Source: Chrysoperla carnea
Lineage: Eukaryota > Arthropoda > Insecta > Neuroptera > Chrysopidae
Direction of reading: 5' to 3'
NCBI RefSeq assembly: GCF_905475395.1
Contig: NC_058339.1
Coordinates: 45,641,172-45,705,171, forward strand
DNA length: 64,000 bases
The notes below the pieces were generated by a model that was not told where the DNA came from, did not search any database, and saw only the letters and a list, made by a program, of their open reading frames with translations. Position numbers and translations under genes: made by a program. Positions within the stretch are counted from its first letter, which is position 1; every line of letters starts with the position of its first letter. This document shows positions 35,366 to 48,255 of the stretch, in pieces.

Positions 35366-35560
35366 TAATCTCAAAATCTCAAGAGAACTGCAGTAACCTC
35401 ATATTTTCAGCTTTTTCAGATAACTTTTCAAAAATGAAATAATTCAGGTGAAATGCTAGAAAAAGGTGTAACTTTGATAATAAAAAAGTTTGGTAAATAT
35501 TTAACCCAATATATAACCTCAATTTTGAGAAAAACAAATTTTTCTAAAAAATTTCAGAAA
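35366..35560. repeat. Dispersed repeat family E, copy 1
   Basis: AATAATCTCAAAATCTCAAG, GATAACTTTTCAAAAA and CAATTTTGAGAAAAAC occur in the same order and spacing as at 47173-47370. Noncoding. Confidence 0.55.
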
Positions 35561-35603
35561 GTAAAAAAAAAAAAAGAGTGTGTGTACTTATGTACACGCG
35601 TTA

Positions 35604-36071
35604 GAAGTTATACTTCTTTGGCGTATGAAAAAAATTTAAAATAACTCAAATGCAGTAGTAATCGACAATAAATATTAAAATCAATCAAAAAGATTTTGTT
35701 AAAGATTTGTCAAGTAATCTGTAATATAAATTAAAAAGAGATGATTAAAATTATTCGATTCGATTCACAAAATGATAAAATATTATTATCTAAAGTAATA
35801 AATAATAAATAATAAATAATTAAATTTTATTATTATTTGATTATTTGTTAGAAAAATAATAAGTTCTTTAGAAATATATCTATATATTATACTTACAAAA
35901 TTAACCTCTAATATTTGAAAACACTGTAACTATACACTGTACTGTAACTATATTCAGTGTTGATATATTTTTTTATTATTTCAATTCTGTGGCTAACTTC
36001 ATCATGTCGTTCGTGCGCGCGCAGCTCACAAATTCACTCTCATCCAAACGCGCCAAAAGAAGTATAACTTC
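35604..36071. repeat. Inverted pair of GAAGTTATACTTCTTTGGCG motifs
   Basis: The motif at 35604-35623 is repeated inverted at 36051-36071 (one base longer), about 430 bp apart. Each motif is itself close to palindromic (GAAGTTATACTTC). The pair may be the ends of a small transposon, with nearby ACACGCG/CGCGC tracts, but no target duplication was found. Confidence 0.4.
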
Positions 36072-36984
36072 AAAAATTTTCTTGAGAGTTTTCTTACAAC
36101 GTTAACACACGTCACCTCTGCCTGTTTTTAACCGTGTATTTAACCGTTTACGGTAAACACTGAAGTAACTCATTTGTCAAGTGTATTAAATATTAGTTTT
36201 ATGTCTTAACGTATTGCTGTCACTTTTAACAAGTTCATGACTGTTTTCGGCGGTTGAATATTATATGTATAACAACATAATATATAAATTAAAACGTTTT
36301 TGTTATGTTAATACTAAATTATTCATAGAGTTATATAACAAACTATGTACAATGTACAATTATTATTCTGCGTTATAAATATTCTCCAAACTCTTTTATG
36401 AGATCATTTAATAATAATAGAAGTATATGGGCATATACATACATAAAGCTCATTGAACTGAAATACACATCCATCCTATGTTAAACAAGGTTTGTTTTCA
36501 TATACTATCGTAATTAGGTCACTCTTTAAAGCACTCATCTTAGATTACTTAACTTTTTTTTTTTATATATATAATTATATTGATTTCAGAACCACAGATT
36601 CTTTGAAAGAGTTAAAAATTTTTGAATGTAGCCTATTCAGGCTATTCATATTAAGCATGAGAGCACATTACCAAATAAGATGCCGATTTTAGAACATATT
36701 AAATTTTTAGTAAAGTTACCTAATTAATCGTATTACAAAAGCAATTATCGCATTTGAGATTTGCATGAAGGTGTGTCTTTTAAAACTTTACCATCTTGCT
36801 TATTTACTATATAGCAGAACAAAATACCCACCAATAAAGAGCGATTTAGGTAGAATGTGATTGTTCGAACTCAGGGTAGAGTATCCATTTTTTTTTTAAT
36901 AAATAAATGCTTCTACTATATTGAGTAATGATTTAATTATAATCAAAATAATTTTGATAATTTTAAATCTATATATATATAAAA
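36072..36984. other. Intergenic, nothing recognised
   Basis: No gene was seen; AT-rich with short poly-T runs. Confidence 0.5.
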
Positions 36985-37560
36985 ATATTCACCTGTTCGT
37001 TTTCTGGCTAATACTCTAAAAACGGCTTGACCGGTTCGAATAATTCTTTATTAATATGTTCGTAATAGTCTTAAGAAGGTTTGGAAACAATTATATTAGG
37101 GAAAAATAAATTCCTTCAAGTATTCAGAAGCAACCATAATTTTTTCAAATTTTTAAATTAATTTTTAATGTCCAAAAAACTATTTAGTGTGAGATACTCG
37201 TTCTTGATTAAAAATTACGTAAAAAGACCTACTTTCAGCGTTAAATTAAAAATAATGAAGATAGAGTTTAGGCAGTACGAAATTTTATTGGAAATTTTCT
37301 GCGCTTTTAAAATCTTTTTTTTTTTAATTCTTAAATATTTAATATTTTATGGAGTATTGGCGAAAAACGAAATACTATTTTTCTCACCTTTAATTGTTTA
37401 TAACTTTAGCAATTTTTTATGTCTTGAAAAACGATGCTGGCACATTTTTCTAAACATCGTTCCGAATCCAACGAGCTATCAGACGAATTTTTTTAACCAG
37501 TTTTTCTATATTTCACCAATTTGAACTTGTTGACTTGACTAACGTTTCTACAATAACAGT
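36985..37560 (+). repeat. Probable decayed dispersed repeat
   Basis: Starts with TTCTGGCTAATACTCTAAAA and ACGGCTTGACCGGTTCG and ends with a CCAACGAGCTATCAGACGAA stretch. This wording is typical of insect repeat tails (recalled, not searched). The 118-codon frame at 37168 is rich in F/I/K/L with no domain and is judged a chance frame of this repeat. Confidence 0.4.
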
Positions 37561-37974
37561 GATATAGAAAGGTAAATATTGCAAATATAATTGCACAGCA
37601 CTGCATTCTAACATGGCACTGTCTTTTTATTATTTTTATTTTCGAACATGGTTTTCGTTGTACGACATTAATTCAAGAAACTGTATGTGATGCCAACATG
37701 TGTTTAAGTAAAATTATAGGATGTTGTATAAAACATTTTCATTTAATTTATATGTGTGTTTTGTTTCATGTTATAAAACATTTTCACAAATTTAGGTTAC
37801 TCCACACAAAATTATTGTGTTACCACCGAAAATCGAAAACGTACACACTAAAAATAACATAGATTTGAATACATCGTTACGTTTCAAGGTTTTATGCTGA
37901 ATTTCATTAAGGATAGTAAAGATTCAAGACAATATTATAAGCTGAATATATGAGTCAAAAGAGTACAAATTTTG

Positions 37975-38275
37975 GTACGGAACCCTCAAATTGCACTTGA
38001 AACATATATAAGAACACTTTCCATAAAATTACCCTTTTCCTTAAAACATTTCCGTCACAAATTTTTGTTTCGGGTATTGAACCCTAAACTTGCACTGGAA
38101 TAGCTCAGGTAATAGCTTTATAGCTCAAAACACTCTCTGTTAAATTTCCTTTCAAAAAAAACAAAAAAATTAAAATCGGTTCATCCGCTTAGGCGCTACG
38201 ATGCCACAGACAGACACACACACATAGCGGTCAAACTTATAACACCCGTTTTTTTAGTTCGGGGGTTAAAAATAT
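37975..38275 (+). repeat. Dispersed repeat family D, copy 2
   Basis: Contains GGTACGGAACCCTCAAATTG, AAATCGGTTCATCCGCTTAG, a CAGACAGACACACACAC run and GTCAAACTTATAACACCC. It ends AGTTCGGGGGTTAAAAA. It includes a local internal duplication of the GAACCCT..TTGCACT segment. Confidence 0.65.
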
Positions 38276-39115
38276 TGTAGGTACATAAAAAAATATACTT
38301 GAAGATGTGAAGATTGGTTTCCTATTTTAAAATTAAAAATAATACATTTTTTCAGCAATGACCTCCATTTTGTAAAAAAAGTGGGACATATAAATTATTC
38401 CGACACACTTTTTTATTTGAATTTTCAGTAAAATTTTGTTGTGGAATAAATTATTCTTTAATACTTTTGTTGAGTATAGTTTGATCATAAACAAGGCTGT
38501 CAAAAATGAATACTACAATAAGTACTCGATTTATTATTTGTTTTTTTTGTAAGCTTAATGTTTACCGGAATATTTACGAAAACTTGAAGTTTCTCGATCC
38601 ATGTAAATCAAATGGAAATATTATTACGATTAGCAAAATTGTCGAAAATAAATTTAACGATACGATTTACAGATACATACATTTATGAGATAACATTTAC
38701 ACAATTACGATTGGAATGTTCTAAAGCATAAAATTTACAATTTCTAAGCTTAAATTAGTAAAGCGAAATGTTGACCATAAGAAAAATTTCAAAATCGTAG
38801 AAAATAGTGATTCCGCAATAGATAAGAGAAAAAAAAACAACAAAAAACCTACGAGATTTACGAGATGGAAATTAAAATCCTGACTTTCAATACTCTAGAG
38901 AAAAATGATGAGAATTTTCTCTGATACTCTACAGCTGTACAATTAGATTATTCAAATGTAGAAATTCTGTAAGCACAAAACAGTTTGACATTTATGTAAT
39001 TTTTTCTATAGTTTCTACTAATTTAAGAAGTGTTTAAACTGACTTTTTAGTTGCTGTGGTGCAAAAAAAATTATTAACTATAGTGAGTCTAAACTAATAC
39101 ATACATCAGACCTGC
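38276..39115. other. Intergenic, nothing recognised
   Basis: No gene or repeat border was seen. Confidence 0.5.
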
Positions 39116-39117
39116 TA

Positions 39118-40159
39118 TTCGTTGTGTGCGTAGTCATGGTAGGGACAATAAAATCGATACTAGCGCTTCCAGTGAAAAATTTTGGCGATAAAGGACGCTG
39201 TTATGATAATTTGCAGTTCTTACATGTTAATGTTGTAGAAAATGTCAAATTAAAATTCCTGAAAAACACTAATTAAGTAAACTTAATGCATTAAAAATTG
39301 TGAAAATAAGAAATCAAATTGCACAAATATTATTTTTCAAATGTAAATTATCATAATTATTTATTTAAATTTGAGAGACAATAATATTAAATTTTCAAGG
39401 TAAGTCATAAATGCAATCCATACAATTATGTATGCATCCATACAATTCTATAATTAAAGTAGTGTGTCGCTACCATGGAAACGCCTCCAAAAAAACTCAC
39501 GCACGGTGCGAATACACTCGTCCCGTACCATCAATATTTATATTATCAGAAAGTTGGTGGGACTTTGGCCTCTAAAACTCACATTTCCCAACTTCTTTTT
39601 CATGTATGAATGTTTGTTGTGTATTTTGGACGGTAACTTATTACATAAATCTTATTTAATATACAACAGATATATGTTTGTAGTACTAGTTACTAGAAAA
39701 TGTATGTACGAGTGTGGACCCAACAAGTTAGTTAAGTAACAAGTTGTACAGTACAGTGTACATATTGTCATATTCGCTCCGAGCGTGAATTTCGTTTCCA
39801 TGACAACGATACACTACTTTAATTATAGAATTAATGGATGCATATATAATTGTGTGGATTGCATTGAAAACTTACATTTAAAATTTAATATTCTTGTTTC
39901 ACAAATTTAAATAAATAATTACGATAATTAACATTTGAAAAATAATATTTGTACAATTTGATTTCTTATTTTCACAATTTTTAATGCATTAAGTTTAATT
40001 AATTAGTGTTTTTCAATAATTTTAATTTGACAGTTTCTATATCATTAACATGTAAAGAATTGCAAATTAGTCATAACAGCCCACTTTATCTCCAAAATTT
40101 TTCACTTAAAGCGCTGGCATCGATTTTATTATCCCTACCATGACTACGCACACAACGAA
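39118..40159. mobile_element. 1042-bp foldback element with 366-bp inverted arms
   Basis: The left arm 39118-39483 begins TTCGTTGTGTGCGTAGTCAT. The right arm 39793-40159 is its inverse with scattered differences. TA lies on both outer sides (39116-39117 and 40160-40161), compatible with a TA target duplication. The 309-bp core is unique here, with a 91-codon frame of no recognised domain. No transposase motif was found. It resembles long-TIR foldback elements; a Tc1/mariner link rests only on the TA. Confidence 0.85.
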
Positions 40160-40161
40160 TA

Positions 40162-42289
40162 CTAGCGAACGAGGTTACCATCAACAAATGTACTTCTTTA
40201 CTTTGTAAGAAGAAAATTTATACGATGTTTTGATAACAGCGACAGTTTTTATTAAATAGCGTTCGAAGATATATTGCAAATGAGAGAAGTGAAAAGAGAA
40301 CCAGATGAAAAATCAACAATATCTTTTTGTTGACCCATTGAGTATCATGGAATAGACTTCATCACATGTTATGAAAATGAAACCTAAGAAGACGTCTAAG
40401 CATGCTTTTGTGTTTTAAAAATTCAATTTGAAGAGCTGAAAAAATATAAACAGTTCAAAATATCAAAATTTTTATCTTAACGCTAAGATTTCAGCGCCAC
40501 GTATATAAAAAATGTAAACCATACTCTAAACCCTCAGCTAATTTTTTCATTGAATTAAAAGACTAAAGATGCCTACTTCAGTATACATCTAAATGTACTG
40601 TGCCAAATTTGGTCCCCGAATCTTTTGTAGATAGTTTTCTTACTTTTTATATAAACTTTGTCGTTAGTTTTGTTATATAAAAAGGACGCTAAATTTTAAA
40701 ATTGTTTTTTATTTACATTTTGAATTTAAAAATTTTAAGTTAAATGTATACAAATTTTTCATATAGTTTTTGTGTGGGAAACTTTTATTTCCTGACTACA
40801 ATTTGGAAATTGATGAAAAATAAACTCGCGATTTGGTTTTTTAACCGAAATAATGAAATAAATACAAATATTTATATATTGTAATTTTCTTGATTATATA
40901 TGATTTTGAGAATATTATAATCGAATATAAGCCATTGAACTAGCAACAGAATAAAACGTAGATCTGTGAAATTATATGTATTGTCTATAAATTCAGTAAA
41001 ACAAATAAAGTAAGTTTTCTTTACCTTTTACATCTATGAGGAAATGTAAGTTATATCAAAGATTGTTCCAAAATATTGCCAGTAAAAGAAGTGGTTTATT
41101 GAGAATAGACGCAGGGTGATTTTTATTCTCCAACCCTACTTTTCGGAAACGGACTTGACAATAAAGGGGAAACAAAAATATACTATTTAGTTATTTTTAT
41201 AAGGCCATGGTTTTTGTTAAAAATTTTTTTCTCCTAGATATCAGTTTTTGATAACTGATTTCAGATATTAGCCGTGCAAAGTACAAAGTTTTTAATTTTT
41301 GAAAATATTTTTGTATTTTTGTTCAGTTTAAAGCAAAAAAGTACTCGAAAAAAGTTCGAAATAAAAATTCTAGAAAAATTAAAAATGCAATATTCGACTT
41401 TGAGAGAAATATGTCATTTTTTCAATCTCTGAGGGAATTCGCTTAGCTAACGTAGCTCCGGCGCTACGAACTTTTTTTCAAGTTAAAAATACCCAGCAAG
41501 AAAATTTTTGATTAATTTCACAAAGTAATTCTTATTTTTAAACAAAAAACAAGTAACAAAATTTTCCTTTACCATTTTTACCGTTTTTATCCTTAAAAAG
41601 TACAGATGGGGGTCAAAGAAAAAAAATTTTCAAACAGAAGTATCTATCTCTCTGTGCAATCCATAAGTTAGTGTTGTAGCAACAATATCCGTGAACTATA
41701 AAAATACTTACTCTGTAAGAAAATCCTTGAAAAAGGATAACTAAATGGTTAGCTCGTGATCATGTTCGTCAGTTTATTGAAGACTTACAAACTTCGCTTG
41801 ATTGTTATTTTCTACTTAAAAGATGGCTGAATGTGTATATCTTCTTCATATTTGAAGTTATTATTATTATATGGGATAGAAACAAATTTAGGATGAAAAA
41901 CAACATAACATCAAAGGTTCAAATATTCAATGAATGTTTGTCAGAGTTATTACCTATTTTATGTTGGAATTTTATTTTGTTTTTTATTAAATGAGCGAGG
42001 AATTCAGATTGTCTTTTAAACAATATTTTGTAATAAATATATAGGGTGGAATAGAGACCAATTAATAATTTTATCAAGTGGTCATAGTGTCCGACAAATT
42101 CCCTGCTACTTTTTTTCAGACAGATAACTTAAATATGTCGTTATCATACTTATTTGAAAACGAAAAACTTTCGAGTAAAATTGTAGAGAGAAATTCTGAT
42201 AGACGCGTCAAAAGGAAGCCACTAACGAAGTTTCAAGTATGCATCAATCATTTAACAAAGACTAAGTGTAAATAGTGAAACACTATGAT
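40162..42289. other. Intergenic, nothing recognised
   Basis: No coding signal. AT-rich with scattered A and T runs. Confidence 0.5.
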
Positions 42290-42420
42290 CGTTAAAATCG
42301 GTTCAATTTGAAGAAGGCTCTAAGTACAAAGGTAATTTAATGAAGAGTGTTTTAGGTACGTTTCAAGTGGAAGTTCAGGGCTCCGTACCCGAAATATTTA
42401 TCGGCGGTCTTTAAAATTTT
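42290..42420 (-). repeat. Dispersed repeat family D, inverted fragment
   Basis: The minus strand reads GGGTACGGAGCCCTGAACTT then CACTTGAAACGTACCTAAAA, matching the 5' half of the copy at 37975. The 3' CACACA end is absent. Confidence 0.5.
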
Positions 42421-45400
42421 GTAAATTTCACTTGTTTGAAAATAATTTATTCGGCGGTGTTCTTAGATACGAAAAAGTAATAGTGCTCTTTGTGCGTAGA
42501 TCACTAATCGTTACATAAATTAAGGTGGTCAACTGACCAATCAAACTTGTAGTATAGATGTAATTAAATGAAAAAGAAACGAAGCTACTTCGATAAATGT
42601 CGTAATTTGTCGTGTTGTAAAAGACAATGTCTTTTAAGCGTTCGCGTTCGTATGAGTGGCATTTTATTGTATTTATACGAACGCACACAGTACACGTATG
42701 CCTATGAATGCACACATACACATAAAGATTAAGACAATAATAGTTCGTGTCTTTTCCTGGAGACACTCAGAAGCGCTAGTGCAGTGCAATGCGATGTTCC
42801 TTAATTCGTTGAACGAGTTGGCATATAGATTATGCCGTATAGTGTTATAGATGATACCCGTTAAGATTTTGTGTTTATTGATAGTACTCGTAGATAAATA
42901 ATATTAAATATCAGAGCAAAATTATATTTTTCTGAATTATCCAGGGTAGACAGTATCTTTCTGTCTATATGTAATGCACGCCACTGTTCAAATGCCAGTT
43001 TCGTGTTCCATACAGGAAATAACTAGAAAAGAGGCGATGATCTTTTAGCGGTTGAGTAGGAAACATAGCTAGAAACACTCTCAAATAAATTTCCTTAAAA
43101 AAATCAAAATCGTTTCGTTTGTTTAGGATCTACAGAGTCACAAAAAAATCGACCAGACATAATGTAATATCAGAGGTTTCTTTAACTTTTTAATTTAATG
43201 TTATCGAGTTGCGTTATGATAACAGGTAGACATACATCATAACGTGGGACACCACGCATTAAACGTTGTTTATTATTAATTTATGTTCCAGTGAAATAAT
43301 ATGAAAATAAAAATAATGAACTTATAACAAGGCATTCATTCATATGGGTGTTGATATTGAATACTGTTTGTGTACATATAACATCTATAGCAATTATGAT
43401 TATATAATAATGTGGATAATCCATAGATTATTGCGAGTGAACTAATTGTCACATAGTGTGTACATACACATACAAAGTTCATTCATTATATGATAGATAC
43501 ACAGGATATAATATGATATACACAGGATATCCACAGGATAAGACAATCATAGTATCATATACTGTACGTTCACTTTTCGATTGATTATAGAGTTTTATTT
43601 CCATGTTTTGCAAAAAGTTAATTAAGTTTATAGTGTATCTCTAAAAAGTCTGTAGTTAAAATACTCAGATTCAGCCTGTCTAGATAACAAAAAATCCAAC
43701 TTTACTGTTTTTGTAAATAAACTGAAAACATGGTTCACGATTAGTATATTAATTTTTTTTAAACACTTTCAAACACCCATATTCCAAAATGTCTCAATTT
43801 AAAACAAATTTAGTAACTAAAACATACATTGATTGCATCTGATATATTTAATCTAACGAAGAAATATTAAGGTTCCAATCTTTAAAAAATTATGATTCCC
43901 ATGTAGACGAAGTATAACTCGAAGCGTTGCTGTATACTCAAATTCTATATTTAATTTTTAGTACTCTAATAACAGCCCAAAGGCTCCGGCCTTTCAACAT
44001 TGATATCTCTATAAGCAATCGAGAACCTAACACACTGTATATAACCCAAAAAAATTGCTAAAGTCAAAAAAACGGTTTTCTTGCGATAAAATAAAAGTTG
44101 AAATCCAATGCAAAAATATTAAATGGGAAAGTTATAGATCTCAAAAATCCTATCGATTGACGTCTGGTAAGTCCGATTTATATGAGCATTACTTTTTAGC
44201 GCAAAAAGCATCCGATTCCGGCATCAAAACTTTTCACTTGCTGCTAAAATAGCATGATAGAAGAAGTCTAGGCGAAGAAAATACAATGTCTTAATTATTA
44301 GCATTTTGTCGCCCGCGTAATTCAACAATACTGTATTCAACATCATCGGATCTATTGAGCTCCTTCAAGCCTACCAACTACGAAGCTGCACAATGAGAAA
44401 AAATGTCTTCATTAAATAGAATGATTAAATTTACGATTAAGTTTATTTTCAATCTAAATTATTATTTGACAACAAAAAGGCGTCAATAGAGAAATAACAT
44501 TACATTATTATTTTAAAATATTATATATAATACCTTCATCATCTTCAAAAATTTGTTCAAAATTTGTTTGATTGAAAAAAATTATTCTTAACAAGTTTAA
44601 ACTTTCCATCGAAAACAAACGAGTACACATATCTAATTTACGTCTAGAAAATTATTACAGTAAAATCTTGTAAATAAAAGTTAATGAAATCATGTTAAGA
44701 TTTCCGCAGTTATTACATCTTGCCATGCATTCCAAAATTCCGTTTGACATCGTCACTTCACAGAAGTTTATTATCATCATTACAAAGCTCAGAGTCTGAT
44801 TGTGATAATTCAATTCAAATTCTCGACACAAAAATCACACATCACCATCCTTCTTATTTTCAATCGTGTACAGCAAAATGGTCTAGTAGAGCATTTCAAA
44901 AATTCTACAAGTCAAGAGCAAAAGTCTTGAGCATTTATAGGAAACTTCAAAACAAAAAAATTTTTTCTAGAATCATAATTTGATTTCCCATCTGATATAT
45001 ACAAAATATTTTACCCATTATACATAGTCATATTGGTTATTTCTCTTTTTACTCGACTGTCATGGATTGGTTCTGTTTTCCGTGAGGATCTTGTATGTAT
45101 GTAAGTATATTTGGTAATTTCAATATAACCTCGTACCTTCCAAACGGCTCAATGGATTTCAATATTTAAGGTATCATTATATTTATCTCAAAAATCCAAG
45201 TTTTCTTAGATAGGTGTTTGAAAGAAAGGAGGATTTTTGTAAGTTTGGAGCGAAATAGTATTACGTTAATAAAACAAATTAACAAAACCTTTCGAGTATG
45301 GTCTCAAATTAAAGGAAATTTAAAGGGGATTATAAAAATATATATAAATTATCTGTTTTATAATTAGGAATAATAAATTGGCTTTAAAGTTTTAATATAG

Positions 45401-45456
45401 TATAAAGATGGTTTTTAGTGCTGGAAAAAGTCGAAAATAAAATAAATAATTCAAAA
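42421..45456. other. Intergenic; weak coding hints only
   Basis: 43075-43140 looks like another fragment of family D (AAATCGTTTCGTTTGTTTAG). A frame at 44702-44983 (87 codons from TTG, with a Ser-rich start containing SSLQSSESDCDNS) has more protein-like composition than its surroundings, but no ATG in frame near its start and no convincing splice partner. Nothing is asserted as a gene. Confidence 0.35.
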
Positions 45457-45672
45457 AATCAAAAACCCTATTTCGTTAAATAAAATCAGAAAAAAAGAAA
45501 CTATTCCAGTAGTTTACATACTTAGCAGCGACTTTAACGGTCGGGGCCTATTAAATTCTATAACGATTCAAATCTTCCCTGTAATGGGCCCCGACTGTTA
45601 AAGTTGCTATGTAAACTACTGCACTTGCTTCTTTCTCTTCAGATTTTATTTTACGCAGTCGGGTTTTTGATT
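45457..45672. repeat. 216-bp foldback (MITE-like)
   Basis: The left arm includes TAGTTTACATACTTAGCAGC and GACTTTAACGGTCGGGGCC. The right arm mirrors them (GGGCCCCGACTGTTAAAGT then TGCTATGTAAACTA). The outer AATCAAAAACCC / GGGTTTTTGATT also pair. No clear target duplication was seen. Confidence 0.75.
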
Positions 45673-47172
45673 TATTTTCATTTATTTATTTTTTAATTAA
45701 AACATATTATTTGGCCTATAAGACAATTTGTATAGCAGAAAATGCAAATAGTGCACTTTTAAATAAAAAATTAAAATGTTTATATCTAAAAAAATAGTAG
45801 AAATAGACGTGAATAAAATATACCAAAGTTTATTATACGCCATTACCTACATGAAAATGTATAAATATTTTGAGCTTAGAAGTATAACCATCGTTTGGAA
45901 ATTGACAAAATAAAATTAGTATACACTGGTTTATCGACTTTATCGTGAGTATGGTGACTAAATCCGAAATATTATAACAAATAATAACAAACCAATATAT
46001 AATCTGTAAATAATATTTTGCTTATATTTAAAATAAATATTTTTCCTTATTTTTTAAGCCAAATCTATTTAACATAATTCAATGTGGCTTCGCTTAAATA
46101 TTTTGTTTACATATTTGGTCTTCAATTTTGCAAGTACTATATGTAGCATTTTATTATAGCCCCACCTGAGTAAAATTTCCGGTAAACATTTAAGGATTTA
46201 ATCGAACCATTCTTCCTTTTTTCGAATGACTAGTACTTTAGATAGGAGTCTACGGTTTTTGCTGTTAAAACACAGAATTTGGTTCTACTGTAATATATTA
46301 GCATCACATTGTAAAATAGAAAATCAAATTTAATTGCCATAGTAGTATAGAGAATTAGTTTCATACAGAATATCAAAATCATTTGTCAATTGTCATACAT
46401 ACTTTCAAATTCTCACACCAATCACCCACTAGCACCCACAATCATTCTCTCTAATATAATAAAATACATTAGATAATTTGTAAAATCGTACATCAAGTAA
46501 ATGAACTTGTCATCTAACAGGAAATTATAGGAGTAAAACTGCCTTTACTACTCCATTTGAATATATACGTTATTTTCCTTCGTTCCTTCGTCTTAATGGA
46601 ATCTTATTATATATTAGCTCTTAACTGTGTAAATAGACAAGAAGAAGAAGAAGAAAATACATACTCACTTTACTGGTATACAAGATACAAGGAGGAGGAC
46701 ATCATCATCGTCATCTTCATCATCGCATCGTTCTCTTCTGTGAGTCTCTTCTGTACCGTATAGCTAGCTTTCTTTGAACACAATACCTACTCTTGATGTG
46801 TTTTACTATTACTGCCAAAGTTGATCCGAAAATTCAAACATGCAAGTAAACTTTTCAACTGTCTGCTAATGCATCCCGGTCACTTGATTTTTATTTTCCA
46901 ACGTCGTACTTTCATCTTCGAGGAAACTACACACAAGTTTTTTAACAATGTGATAAGGAATCGCATTTGAAAATAATTGTATTTTGAGAACGAGAAGCAT
47001 TTCCTACATATAACATTTGGTGGAAGCGCAAGGGAGTACTAACATAAGAATACACCAAATAATAATATCAAACAATTTTTTTTTAAATGAGTCTTAGTTG
47101 GGTAAATATACCGTTTTTTGATCATCAATTCGGAAAATTTTGCTAAATTGTTTTCTTTGGTGATTATAGCAA
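45673..47172. other. Intergenic with GAA and ATC microsatellites
   Basis: A GAAGAAGAAGAAGAA run near 46640 and CATCATCATCGTCATC near 46700 account for the short acidic/Ile-rich frame at 46557. No gene was seen. Confidence 0.45.
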
Positions 47173-47370
47173 AATAATCTCAAAATCTCAAGAAAACCGG
47201 TGTAATCTTATATTTGCAACTTTCTCTGATAACTTTTCAAAAAATAAAGTAAATGAGTTGAGTTTCGGAAAAAATATATAATTTATGATCATAAAATAGG
47301 GTGGTAAATTTTAGCCCGATACATAAACTCGATTTTGAGAAAAACGAATTTTCTGAAAAATTTCAACAGT
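47173..47370. repeat. Dispersed repeat family E, copy 2
   Basis: Matches 35366-35560: AATAATCTCAAAATCTCAAG, GATAACTTTTCAAAAA, CGATTTTGAGAAAAACGAAT. Confidence 0.55.
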
Positions 47371-48030
47371 TCGTACAGTTCTGGCAAATCATCGCATTTT
47401 AACTTTTTTTTAAATTGCATGTTTTTTATGTTCTTTCAAATAGTGCCAACTATTTTTTTCTCAAACCCTGATTAAAAGCCGAAACATGAATGCACAGAAA
47501 CATAACCAGAAAAACAGACGATTCAAACCAATACTACCTTCAGTTTTTTCGGGAATTAACAAAAAATGACCAACTAAGTCTGAAGTACTAAAGGTTGTTT
47601 TTTACTAAGTTATAAGCTTTAAATCGAGATTAAACACATTAAAATAAAATCAATCACCATGTTATTGGGTTCTTTGAATAGCTAATTTGATGCCATTTTT
47701 GTTTAAATACAATTTTGGCTAGAATACTAAGGATAGCGAAAATGAAGATTAAGTACGCATGATGGAAAAACGACACATGACTGCACTATTTTTAGCAGTA
47801 GTCAATTTTACAGCTGATAGATGATTTGTGTTCGATCTAATCTATTATTTCATCGTAAATACATCTACGCTAGAAAAACATACCAACAAATTTTTACCAT
47901 TGGTCAACTTGTGAGATCTATGGATGGCTTGAAATATGGTGTATTTAGAATCGCTAGGCTGCACTGATAAACAAATCAAATAGTCCACAAGAAATCCAAC
48001 AGTTTAATTGCGAATTTAATTTGTTTACTT
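47371..48030. other. Intergenic, nothing recognised
   Basis: No gene or clear repeat was seen. Confidence 0.45.
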
Positions 48031-48255
48031 AAATAAAGAGAATTGAAAACTCGAACCAGGGCTCAAACTGGGACTTCTTGGATTCATACCAAGCGCCCTA
48101 TCAATTGGGCCATTGAAGCTCTAGACACAGAGTGCAATTTTTTCAACTCTAGACACTTTCGAATGGCCTAATTGGTACGGCACTTGGCATGAATCCAAGA
48201 AGTCTGGATTTGAGTCCTAGTTCGAGTGTATTTTTATTCTCTTTAATTAAGATTA
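48031..48255. mobile_element. Head-to-head pair of tRNA-like sequences (SINE foldback)
   Basis: On the plus strand, 48160-48230 reads like a tRNA: A box TGGCCTAATTGGTACGGC, a 5-bp anticodon-type stem CTTGG/CCAAG around a 7-nt loop, and B-box-like GGATTTGAGTCC. The left half (48031-48125) is the same sequence inverted, with some differences. Together the arms form a hairpin of about 90 bp around a short spacer. Outer AAAGAGAAT words also pair. Confidence 0.65.

Noticed and set aside
35081..35374. 97-codon minus frame
   Set aside because: No recognisable domain or splice partner, and no repeat conservation.
37168..37524. 118-codon ATG frame on the plus strand
   Set aside because: Composition dominated by F, I, K and L, no domain, and it lies within repeat-like sequence; a chance frame in AT-rich DNA.
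42428..42766. 112-codon minus frame
   Set aside because: No ATG-supported start, no motif, low-complexity CACACA tracts; overlaps a competing plus frame.
44702..44983. 87-codon frame with Ser-rich start
   Set aside because: No ATG near the start of the frame and weak splice borders; kept only as a hint in the region note.
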